64,000 bases of DNA from Calonectria ilicicola (Eukaryota; Ascomycota; Sordariomycetes; Hypocreales; Nectriaceae). Shown one piece after another: positions 35,279-46,479 of the stretch. The position numbers were made by a program, and so were the translations under genes. The notes beneath the pieces were generated by a model. It saw only the letters and a list, made by a program, of their open reading frames with translations, was not told the origin of the DNA and did no database searches. The DNA lies in NCBI GenBank assembly GCA_020809705.1, contig CP085833.1, positions 3,348,001-3,412,000 of the forward strand, written 5' to 3'. Position 1 is the stretch's first letter; each line of letters opens with the position of its first letter.

Positions 35279-37194
35279 TTGCTTCCTAATGAATACGGGC
35301 ACATTTTACGAACAAAGGAGTTTGAGGGATCGTTAGCATTTAATGTAAGGGTCATGTGACATTGGGTATTCAATACATTACACAGGAAGCATGGCTTGCA
35401 ATTTTGTATGCCTCTGCCTAGCCCGGCGACGAATGCATGGATCAAACTACAAAAAGCTCGGGGGGTTAGGAGAGGAGGAGAGGCTCACGATTAGCGATGC
35501 AAGGAGAAGTTACTTTTTTCTGTTTATTATCTTTATTCACTCTGCTACAACCTAGTATACACCACGACGAGACGAATTTTTTTCTACCCTCTGAACGCCT
35601 CGCGGCGAATTTCAAGGAGGCTATACAGTGGTATGACGTGACTCGATGAAGTGAGTCAACACAAGGGGGGCTTGGGGCTTCGGTTGTCCTTTGTGAAAGG
35701 GGTGTTTGTTACAAAGTTGATGTCCTCGAAGGAGAAGATGGATAGGTACTATTGTACGGCAATGGGCTGAAGAGTAATTAGAATTGGGGGCCAAGAGAGG
35801 CGACCCAACCAGGCCAAATTGTTAGATAGGCATCAAGACAACCCTGCAAACGATGGAATATTCGAGATCGGGCTTGGTATCGCCTGAGGCCTCCGTGATG
35901 TCAAATGGAAAGGCAAATGTGAGTAAGAATAGGCATGGGAAAACATGGGTCTTGTGCTCGCCGAAGGCAGTGGGAGGGTGAGATGCGGACTACTCACCGA
36001 GCGGCTGAGGCACAACGGCTCCAACCTGGGCAGGCTTCTCGAGATTGTTCGACGGTAATCGATCAGCCTCGCAATGGAGTGGTTCACGGACCACTGGGTC
36101 GGAGACGAATAGAAACCGTCCAAGGCCATGTAGCAGTATGCCGAAGTAAAAGGTACGGCAACAGAAGGTGGAGGTGGGCATGCAGGATATAGGGAGACGG
36201 AACAGCTAGCTAGAAGAGGACATAAGTTTCGCGCATGGGGGAGGCTAAACAGCCGCGGCGGACGATGAAATAGTCGCTTCACGGCTCTTATTGGAGCACG
36301 AGAAGCGAGGGCGGTCCCCGACGGGCAACGAGCAGCGGGCGGTAAGGATCAAGGGGAACGCGAAACGAAGGGGAGTGAAAGTGGAGTGGCGTCAATGGGG
36401 TGCTGATTTGCAGAGAGGAGACGACGAAGGAAAGGAAGACAAGGTGAATGAGGAAGAGCCGAGGCGGGTGATATCCGCGGTGAGGCGAAATATGGGTCCG
36501 AGGTAAAAAAGACATGCTGCAAATGTGAGTCTGACAGACGTTGGAGGGCTCTGTAACAAAGGCGACGGAACGAAGACACGCACTGTGGATAACTTAGGAA
36601 AGGCGCGCGGCATGTCTGACCATGAACCAAAGAGAAAAAAGAAAACGGCTGCATCACTGCATCACAGTGGATCGCAGAGGGGGAGGTGAGCAAGAGTGCC
36701 TTGTCCAAACGCCGGGGGGGGGCTTTGTAGGCGCCAAAGGGCTACTGCAGCAGAACAGAAAGAGGACTGAAGATGTCTTGATGCGGCCGATGATGAGCTA
36801 CTCCGCCGGCGACTCCGGGACGAACAACGGGGGTGTGGGTGCGGTGGATGCGCCGATGCGGTCGTAAGTGGGGCGAGCAAGCCACGAGCAGAGGCGCAGC
36901 GCGTGGGTCAAGTGGTGGCGCGTGCCCGCTATCGCCCGGCGATTGGGCGGCTTCGACCAAACTGAGCAGGGGACAGGGCCTCTGATAGCATACAGTCAGT
37001 GTCCCTCCCCGCAGTAGGCAGGGACCTCCCGTTGCTGTGAGCAGGCGAGGCTAGAACACGCCAAGTTCTGGAAACGGCCAACGGTGAGATCATGGTAGAG
37101 CCCGCCCGCACTCATGACGATGATGAGTGATACCGGACCAGATGTGTTTAACGGGCCGGTCTTGGTCTCTCTTCCTCGATGGACCAAGGGCCTT

Positions 37195-37262
37195 CAATTG
37201 GCCACCATCATCATCTTCATAATCGGAATAATAATAATAATCATCGTCGTCATCGTAATCAT
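37195..37262. repeat. ATC/ATA triplet microsatellite cluster
   Basis: ATC, AAT and GTC triplet runs follow one another in non-coding sequence, interrupted by a few other bases. Confidence 0.6.
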
Positions 37263-40200
37263 GGCCATGAACAGCCACTCGGCGAAACCCTCGTTCCTAA
37301 CTGTTGCGTCATGTACGACGACCTTCCAGGCAGATGCCATCAAATTCACCGGTCACGATCCATGGCGAAGGCGCATGCGGGCGAGGGCGAGGGCGAGCAT
37401 GGCTCAACGTCCATCCTTTGACTCCGAGTATTGGTCATGCCGTTGCACATTTGCGAACGGTGGGTTGGCTGGTACCTGAATGCGCCCCGTCATGTCTCGG
37501 CTCTGGTTCTCTTAGTTTGTCATGCCTGCCTAAGGATACCACCTCTTCGTCGTCCCAACAGAGTAAGTCGTTCCTCAGGTTCTTGATCAAACCCTTGGTA
37601 AGAGTAATCATACCGCGCACGCCCGACACCAATCATGAGCCATACTTGAAGACGGGGCTGCAGAGGCTAGCTCAGGTTGGTTCCCTGCTGCAGCGCCCAC
37701 TCTGTGTCAAGTCAGACAGAAAGGGGCATCTGAGACAAGGACCGAGATCGACTAAACCCATCCCGCACTCCAAACGCACCCGGAGCCATGGTGTTGCATC
37801 GTTGCCGGCCAGGCATGTGAATAGCGCCGGATCCGTCAGAGAACTCTCCACGCAGTTGCATGGGGTCATGGTCTATCGCAAAGGTCCTTTCCCAGCAACA
37901 ACCTATAGGAGGTGCTAGTCCCCTGGTCGCTCAACTACCCCTTCCCAGGGCGCTCCATGAGCATCTTTTCGTGCGAGAAACCATATGGTTATTTTAGGTA
38001 ACAGGCTCGAGACATGATCCCGGCTGCCTCAACCTCAATCAGGGAGGGTACAGATCCATGGACGGATCCGGCAGTTGACGTCGCATCGCGTCACGTCACA
38101 CCCCTAGAGCGCCCGAGCAGCCTTACCGTCAGCAATTGTTACTCACAGGCCACGTGAGGACATCAATTGCTCGGGACGACACCACCTCTGCTGCTCCATG
38201 ACCGGGGCTTCGGGCAACCCTGTCCTGTCCGTCCACTCAGAAATGGAATCCAGGAGAATGGAAGGCAGGGTTGAACAAATTGCCGGGAGGCGAGTGTGAG
38301 CGCAGGGTGTCACGGACAATGTGACAGTACCTATTTGGAAGAGGGTACAGAGGTACAGCGCCAGCACCGTGCGTCCAAAGTCCAAAAAGGTGTCGCGCGA
38401 GCAAAACTGGGGGCGGGCTGCCTCCACATCCCTCAATCGAAGCTCTGACGGGAGCTGGTGCTCCTGGCTTGGATAGACTCGGCCGGGAAACTGATTGAAG
38501 CCGTCCAGGTCGGGTCGCTCGGTGTGCGGTGTACTATGGCGATGCTTCTACATAGGATTTGCGCGCATCCATTGGCTACAATCGAGTTGCATCCACGTTT
38601 CCAGCGCCATGGTGCTGGTGGGAGGTCATGGATGATGATCTGGGCCATTTCACAGGCCAGCCCTGGCTGAGACGGCCGGCCAAGGTCAACTCTACCACAC
38701 CTTAGGTGAGGATCCAAGACAACCAACCAAGACATGCAGGTTACCTCCGCCGGGTTGCACCCTCGTCCAATCCTACGCGGAGCTGCAAGCAATACTATTA
38801 ATTGCCACGCCGTTTTGCTGATGTCCGTCCACGTTTGACGTCAGGAAGCGAGCCTAACGTTCGGCGATACAACATAGATATGACACCCAACCGTAGCCAA
38901 TAGTCCGGCTGCAAGTATGCTTCCCGAAAATGCAGTGATGCGATATCAACCATGGGTGGCCGAATCGGCGGCCTTCTTAGCGGAGATGGTGGGTGATGGG
39001 TGGGTGGTGGTGGGGTGTGTCCTGGTTCGTCGCATGTGGCCATGGACACCAGCTAACAAACCCCAACCCAACAAAGGTGAGGGAAAGCAAACAAACAGGC
39101 AAGCATTGTCAAGCATTGTCAAGCACGGGCGTGGTGGCTGCAGGCACAGCCTTATGGGCAGCAGGGGCGTGAGCTTTTTTTAGCGTCGCCAACAGCCACC
39201 GTGCGCCTATTCCCATCGCTGGGGATCAGTATTGGTTAATCAAGTTCAACTCACAACCAGCCACAGCAACCCGTTTTTTCCTAGCTACATCGTTTAGTGT
39301 GTCACCATAACCATTGCTGAAGAACGGTTTAAGCGGTATCGAACAGAAAGCATGTGAGAAGTCAGAGAACGAACCAAGCGATGCTCAAGTGACCAGGGTC
39401 GTTGTGGACGATAACCATGGCGGAAACCACAAGTCTCCATCGAAAGCTCATTGGGGGAAAGGATAAGTAGTCCCTGTAAATTAGTAACTCCAGATTTACC
39501 GAAATCTGGTCAATTGAAACCCCATGGAACGAGTTTCAGGCCAAGGGCCAGAGCAGCAGCAAGGGCTCGGAAGCAATGTTACAGAAGTTGTGGAAACCAA
39601 AGTTCGAAACGAAACATCACAAAACGGAATCAAACGTATGATTCTCGAAGCCAGCGATTATCCTAGATACCTGAGCCCATTGGAAACCAGGGGTAAATCC
39701 CAAGACATTGGGCACTGGGTACATTTCCGTCGGCGCAGCACGCCCCAAGTTCCCACGCCCCAAGTGCCGGCTCGCAGGGGGGGGGCTGGTGAAGTCTCGT
39801 CTACCTAGCAGTCGCGGTCCCAATTGGCGGCTACCCTAGCACCTTTAGCGCAAGCAACTGTCAGCCGCGGGGCTCTTTTGTTGAAGGCATGAGGGACGGG
39901 AGGACGGGGAAGAGAATGGAGTCGATCCGGCTAGAGTTGAAAGGGGCGCAGATAGTCGAGAGAAAGGACATGCTGTGGATGCAGCTACCAGGTAGGTTGC
40001 ATTTCTGACCCTATGACTGCAGATTGTGAGGCATCTGTAGGCACCAACCAGGTCCCGCAGGCCATCATTGCGTGGTGCTAGCCAGGCACAGTCGACGGTC
40101 ATGGACGGTAGTGAGTCGAAGGTGGAGCGGTGCTATGTCGAAGAGCGAGGATGAGACGTGAGTGGCTGGCCATGTCTCAAGGATTACGGAAACTCGTGTT

Positions 40201-40434
40201 CTCTGCCTGGCCTGCCTGGGGCACCTTGAATGGGGTGGGTTAATTCCTAACTTTGCAACTGCGCTCGGATCCAATAGGAGGCTACGGCCGTGGATTAAAG
40301 GGAAAAGCAGCGCAACGTGACTACCTACTTTAGGTTACGAGCAAAATACGGCAAGAAAATGGCAGGGTGGTAAAAAATTGAGCATTGCCGGCTTGGCTCC
40401 GTGGGTAGCGAGCTAATATCCAGGTTGTACGAGG

Positions 40435-40480
40435 TGGAAGTGGAAATGGAAATGGAAATGGAAATGGAAGGGGAAGGGGA
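40435..40480 (+). repeat. GGAAAT hexamer tandem array
   Basis: Several GGAAAT units followed by GGAAGG/GGGGA variants form a purine-strand microsatellite of about 45 bases. Confidence 0.75.
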
Positions 40481-40483
40481 GTG

Positions 40484-40586
40484 GGCAGGTACCACCTGGC
40501 CTGGCCTGGCCTGGGTAAGGTAGGCCGCTGGCACCTGGCACCTAGCACCTGGCACTGAGCGCACTGAACACAGGCAGGTACCACCT
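40484..40586 (+). repeat. Pair of 14-base direct repeats (GGCAGGTACCACCT)
   Basis: Identical 14-mers sit at 40484-40497 and 40573-40586. Between them lie CCTGG and GCACCTG short tandem runs. Each 14-mer is itself partly palindromic around GGTACC. Confidence 0.7.
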
Positions 40587-40781
40587 CCATCCAGAGGTAC
40601 TAAATTTATGTCACAATGGGTAGGCCCGTACCTTCCGGCCGGGGCGACAGGAAGGCTACAGCAGGCAATTGCACCCACTGCACCCATTGCCAATGTCGGG
40701 CGAACCACCGACCCCCAATTCTCCCGAAAGGCAATGTATGTACTCTACCTACCTTAGGTACCTAATTACCCCCAATTACCT

Positions 40782-40852
40782 TCTGTACCTCTGTACCCTC
40801 TGTACCCTCTGTACCCTCTGTACCCTCTGTCCCTCTCTCTGTACCACACCAA
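40782..40852 (+). repeat. CTCTGTACCC minisatellite
   Basis: About five to six copies of a 10-base unit CTCTGTACCC, with degenerate ends. The first copies form the 15-mer TGTACCTCTGTACCC, which also occurs at 38343-38357 on the other strand and, as a 13-base core, at 10000-10012. Confidence 0.8.
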
Positions 40853-42388
40853 TTGCAATTGCCTACAGCCACTTCCCTCCCCTTGTCTTCCCTTCCACAC
40901 CTCCCGGCCGGTCAGAACCTGACGCAATTGACCCCCCCTTTCAACGGTTGACAAACTGGAATTTCTCCATAACCACTCAATCCTTTGGCATCATCATTGC
41001 CCTTCATCGCCATGTCAATTACGCCGAAAAGGCCGCGTTTTTCGGCGTGGCTTTGTAAGACCAGACAGACGCGCCACGTCAATGTCAATTATTGAAGCTA
41101 CTCCTGCATGCGTCGCAGGTATTCATTCCTGTAAGACAATATGACCATGGTTGACCCAAGTAATGGACTTATGAACTCGTCCCGCCGTACCGGCGAACCC
41201 CAAACTGCCTCTTCCCCCGCGGTCGCGGGCACCACTGCTCAGTCCGTCGGCCGCCATACCTAAAATCACCCTTGCGCCGAACCGTCCTGTCGATAATGTC
41301 AAAAAAAAAACCCACCGTTGTCACTCCTCCACTCTCCCAATCGTCCACTCAAGTGCCTCGATGCATCAATTCTCAATGGCCTGTGGCTTCAGGTCTGTGA
41401 CCCCCCCGTCAGCCCTGTGCTGCAGGTCACAGTATCTTAGTCTCGTCTGGGCGCAGTTCAGTCCAATGGGTGACTCTTCACGCCGAACCCAGTGGAAGCA
41501 TGTCTCTAACCCTGTCATCCCTGCCTCCCGTCACCTCCAGAGACAGACAGTGTGTGCAGTTCCATTACAGCGAATACTACGACACCGTACCTACACTTTG
41601 AAAAACCCCTGCTCAAGGGCCCGGTATGTGTACCCAGGCCACCACTTCGTTTTCATCCACACCGGGCATGCTGCGCCTTAGCATCCCTCGTTTCTCGCGA
41701 TGGAAACCTTCCGGGACGCTGTGGGAACATGGCACAGGGCGCGCACAGGGCACAGGACGCAAAACACAAGGCCCTAAACACCCGCCAAAGCCCCCCCAGG
41801 ACTCACAAGGCATCTTTTGGCCTTCCGCCCTGGGGTGGGCCTGCGCCATCCTTGCCTGCATTAGACGCGACCCAGCCTTAGTCACCTGTCAGGACAACAG
41901 TCAGACTCGAGTGCGGCTATCTCTCTCCCGCGCTCTTACTGGCGTCTCTTCTCTCGCTGGTGCCTTGTTCTTCGCCCGGGGAGTGTCTCCCTGGAGGCCG
42001 GGAGGGGTGGGACTGCCAAAGTCCATCGGTATGGGGTGTGCCAGTAGTCCCCAACTGCTTGGCTTGTAGCCTGGAGGAACTATAAGGCTACGATGCCTCG
42101 TCCGCATCTATCGCATCTCTTCACATACAGCTTCTCACACACTCACAAATCTATATCTTAGTCGCTTTCCGCTCTCTTCTTCCATATCCTACTTCCTTGC
42201 GCCTTCTGCTTGTTTACCTCTACCATTTCCGCCCGATCCCCCAAGCGCCAAAGTCTAGACGACTCTTACTAAACACCAACCAACAAGCACGGGATCCCGA
42301 CTCAGACTTGCACCTTTCCACCTTTTCCCTTGCCACAATTCTCCGCACCATTCAGCGCCAGGCTAACTTCTGATCAACAACCGCAATC

Positions 42389-42607
42389 ATGTGTTATCAA
42401 CTCATTGAGCTCTACTCGGCTTGCCGCTGCCTCTACTACCAGCACGCTATCGATCGCTGTGCTTCATATGGTCGACACTCTGTTGAGCAGCGAGTCATCT
42501 ATGTTGGCTATGCCTGCAGCGTACACACAGGACATGCAGCACAGTATGCCTCACCCTGCAGCTACTCTGACTCTGGCTACTACAGCGGCCACTCGACCTA
42601 TCGATGA
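42389..42607 (+). CDS. Small Cys/His-patterned protein (72 aa), conserved-looking, unknown function
   Basis: This is an intronless 72-aa frame starting MCYQLIELYSACRC. I believe it belongs to a family of small hypothetical proteins recurring in sordariomycetes (start MCYQLIE/V, CRCLYYQH, DRCAxYG, VGYACxxH), but this is recognition without a search. Cys12, Cys14, His19, Cys24, Cys43 and His46 are spaced C-x-C-x4-H-x4-C ... C-x2-H, as in small zinc-binding folds; metal binding is inference. The C-terminus is Tyr/Ser-rich. There is no signal peptide or membrane segment. About 280 bases of CT-rich leader precede the ATG, which favours a real, well-transcribed gene. It stands alone in a spacer of more than 11 kb, which suggests heavy upstream regulation. 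Confidence 0.7.
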   Translation: MCYQLIELYSACRCLYYQHAIDRCASYGRHSVEQRVIYVGYACSVHTGHAAQYASPCSYSDSGYYSGHSTYR

Positions 42608-45600
42608 ATGATCCTGTCTTCGGTAGTAGGTTGCCATCCGTGGCCCTTTTCGAGACTTGTTCCGTTTGGTTTCGACGACTGGATCTCGTATCTCTGGTCC
42701 TTTAATCCGTCACAACTCTCCGCATTACTCCTGGCTCAGTCCTACCGGTCTCATTCTACTTCCCGGGAGCCAAACTGGTAATCAATGGAGCCTTCCTCGG
42801 TCTCCTTCATTTCCCTGTCGGCAGGCATCTTGGTTTGCTCCACCTCTTAGCCATGAGACACACACGATGCTACCGAAGACATGAGAATGAGATAACGATC
42901 TTTTTTTTTTTTTTTGAATCACGACGAAACGCCCCCCTTCACTCTATGGACAAAACATATCTCCGAATACGAAAATACCCTCCATATGGGTTCCACTCCT
43001 CTCACCATACGGCCTTTTTACTCTTCATGACTCGGGATCACATCCCCTATTTTCTCTATTCTTTTCTCTATTATCTGGCATATTTTTTTTTTCTTACAAT
43101 CATCTTCTCGGAACACTCTCATCTCGAAATTTTCAGACGGAAAGACATTTTGCATAGCGTGGGATAGGTCATGCATTTATTGCCGTGATTCGGAAAAAAA
43201 AAACAGGCGATGCGCTTCAAGGCGGAATACGGACACTTACTTTACATTCTCATCAGCTTGGCTGATTGCCTCACGGCATTTTGAGCAACTTTGGAATTTT
43301 GAGCATTGGCTCGCTAGTCGGTATCCAGGGACCCGGCCGGATTTGGTCCCAGCTGCTCTATCCGATGGATTTTTTTCTTCTTCTTTATAGATGCACCATT
43401 ATGGCATGGCATTCTATACTCACTAGGGATTTTGGATATATATACCAGGCGTTGGGAATTTGGGATGGAACTTGGAAATAATTTTGGATCACAGAGGCTG
43501 GATGCATTGGTGGATGAAGGAGGTTACGCAGACGCTGGATGGATGGTACACGCCTCTTGACACTTGTCTCTTTATTTTCTGTTTTCTTTTTTTTTTTTTC
43601 CTTTTTGCTTTTTTCCTGCATCTGTTTTTGTCTTTTTTTTTTTTTTGGCATTTCACCTTCTGCTCGGATGGGAAAGAAGTTGTACTATCAGTCACGCATT
43701 GACTCTGCAGGCAGCAGTCGACCTTGTCATTGATTGGGCCATTCTCAGCAACCAAGTAAAGAATTGGCAATGGGAACACTGGCTGTTCCCAAAATATTGA
43801 AATTGAAATAGAAATATGAATCATTTTCCCCCTGCATCTTGCATCTTGTTCCACTTCCTTTCCTTTTCTCTTTTTTTCCGTCTTTTTTTGCTTTATGCAT
43901 TTTGAATCAGCTTGGAGAGACTAAGGCAAGTCGTGTGGCGTGTGATTCCCATTGAGCAGCTGGTCTTGATCGCCCTTAAGGTGGGTCGGTCAACGGCCGA
44001 TGTCATGTCCGACATTGTCCGCAACGTCGCTATTTCTTGGCACGTGGAGCGCAAAGCAACGGCGGACCAGTGGGCGAACGACGGGCGGTCATTGCAATGT
44101 AACCAAAGTCTCGCGAGCTATTTTGGGCAAATACCTAAGTGCGACAATGTCGCATTCCTGTTTGAGACAGCCCGGCGCCCTGCAGCAGTTCGGATAGGAT
44201 GGTGCTGCCATTTCTGGCTCGCGGTCATGACGCCGGGGAGGCCTCATCTGACACGGACAAAGGAAAAAAAAGGTGGGCTAGCAAGCGAGGCAGACACAAA
44301 CGAAACTTAACCAGCCAGCTAGCCTCTGGCAGCGGGAATCCACAGCCTTGCAGCAAGCCAGCACCCCGAGAAAGGCAGGGTGTCTCAGGCTAGTCTCAGT
44401 GGTGCAAAAAGTCAGAACCTTGAATGAGGGCAAAATGTGCATTGCTATTAATAGGGAGGAGGCTGGAAGATTGCCCGATGCGGTCAGGTGAGTGCGGAAC
44501 CATTGGGTTGGGTCCGGGCACGTATTTTGCCCAGCCGCGAGGTGCACACTAGGTTGCATCCGATGGACCGGCGTGATTTGCAGGCGGTGCAAGTTTAGAC
44601 GCGCCCCACAAATTGACAGGCTAATTAGGCGACTGACGCCGTGCAGGAGAGGGAGCGACCAGGGTGTCCCGCGGAGCCGGGGTAGTCCTGGGCTGCTGTT
44701 CGTCGCGGGCCTAGTGCGGGCAGGCGTCTATTCACGGTGGTGGAGGGTGGCATCGGAATTGAAGGGGTGCGAGTTGTTTCGTTTCAATGAAACTGTTCCA
44801 GAGACGCGGGTGGAGAGATCTCGGGGAAATGATGGCTGCCAAGGAAGTGATGTGCGCTCAAGATGTCGTGAGCTGTCAGCACAGCGAGGCACCATGGCTG
44901 CACACTCGATGCGGCTCGCGCACAATGTCTCGGGCTGGCTGATGGGCTAGGGTGGGATCTGCTAAAGCCAAGCCCAGGTGCTGCGCTGCAGGGCACAGTC
45001 AAAGTCCCGAGATTTCTCATACACCTCTTTTTTTTTTTTCTCGGCCAGGATGTAAGGGAAACAATAAGCCCGAGTGGCGGTGGGGGGGAGTATCCCCGGG
45101 TACGGCCGAAAACCCTGTGCCCGTGTTCGGGGGAGGGATGGGGGCCGAGACGCCGGGTGTCCGACGTCCGGTGGAAGGTGGGATGGCATGTGGGAGGTGT
45201 GAGGTGCGAGGTGCGAGGTGCAGGGTAGTTTGAACAACAGCGAGCAAAGGCTTATGTGAGAGATGCGGACTCGAGCAATCGGCGTCTAGTCCCAGGGGAA
45301 GAAGCTGCTTATGGTGGCGATACCCGCTCTAGGATGATGGATTCTAGGCGTTTTTTCTTGATCGCGGCAAGGTTGAATCGCGCTTGTGTTGGGGGCGGGA
45401 TGCTGTGTTCCTGGACGCGGTGGAGATAGGCGCTTATTGGGAGACGCAAAGAATGTTCCAGTATGATGAGGCCTCAATCAATGAGCGAGGAGAATAGTCT
45501 TGGGTCAAATTACAACTATGCTCCCTGAAGCATCCACACCTAGCGCCCCCATCACACTTGTATTTTTCCTCAGTCATAGCGCTGAAGTTAGATTTTCAGT

Positions 45601-46479
45601 CTTGCAATTATCGTATGAAGTTTGCAAGAGCTATTGCCGATGTTGCAAAAAGCTATTTCCTTGACAAATTACATAGTGCTTCATGACGTGCAGCCTAAAC
45701 GCACCTTCCTACTTCTTCTACAAACTAAACAACTCTAGCCCACCTGCTTGCTCCACCGTAGTTTCGTCACCCACGCATTCGTTCTCCTTGCTCTATATTT
45801 TTCTTGTTCCAAAAACCTCAGCATCTCGACAGACCTAAGTACCATTCTTTTCGACGCCCCTCATCTCATTCTCTTATCCGCCAATGACATTCACCCTGAA
45901 TAAGATGCCCTGCTTGATCTGGCACGACGAGTTTCATGATACTGTCCGCCAGTGATCCATAGTTCGCAAGGGTTCTGGCTCTTTCATCGGAGCAGCGGGC
46001 AATAATTCATCAATACTCTGTTGGTGTTGTTCTGTACACACTTTTCCAAGCCAAATCCCTACCGCTATTATCCAATCCCTGCGGTCAAAGCCAGTGGCTA
46101 TCCTCGGATTTCCTGCGGCATCCTCAAAGAACTGGCTGGGGAGACTTCCAAATTCTGTTCGTCATAGCCGGGTATATAGCTTCCACGAGGGAACAAGACC
46201 AGTCGTGCGATACTGATCACGCCCCGACCTCAAGCGCCCAGATTTCTTCACCGATGCTCAGCGTTCATGGCGGGACCTACCATCCGCTGAGTACTCCATT
46301 CCCACAGTTAGAAAAGAGCTTCGGAGTTGAATTTCCAAGACGCCCAACCTAGAACCCGGCGATTGTGGGCAAGACTTTTTTAAGTCATATCAATACCGAA
46401 CCTAGTCTTAGAGAAGACGTTGTCTTGTGGGGTTCAAGCCAGAAAGGGACAGAGAGGTGGTCTTGAAAGACCCAAAACA
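42608..46479. other. Large intergenic region upstream of the MFS gene
   Basis: No gene is supported. Long poly-T runs lie at 42901-42915, 43083-43092 and 43587-43650, and the AT-rich parts resemble untranslated or decayed sequence. From about 45690 the plus strand is CT-rich and carries short upstream open frames, for example 45884-45955 (23 codons). This suggests a leader of several hundred bases for the MFS gene. Confidence 0.5.

Larger units (their letters stand above)
35279..42388. other. Very large gene-poor region
   Basis: In 7.1 kb I can support no gene, apart from one weak spliced candidate on the minus strand at 36181-35822 described among the findings. The minus strand at about 36960-36290 is pyrimidine-rich, as fungal leaders are. 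Short tandem repeats occur at 37195-37262, 40435-40480 and 40782-40852. From about 42110 the plus strand is CT-rich and probably the leader of the small gene at 42389. Confidence 0.5.

Noticed and set aside
35833..36282. 149-codon minus-strand frame
   Set aside because: Rich in Ser/Pro/Leu from a pyrimidine-rich strand. The overlapping spliced candidate in another frame is more protein-like, and even that is weak.
37304..37918. 204-codon plus-strand frame
   Set aside because: No domain, no leader signal and random-looking composition in a repeat-bearing spacer.
43587..43650. Long poly-T runs as the tail of a retroelement
   Set aside because: No target-site duplication or coding remnant beside them. 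They look like simple homopolymer tracts.
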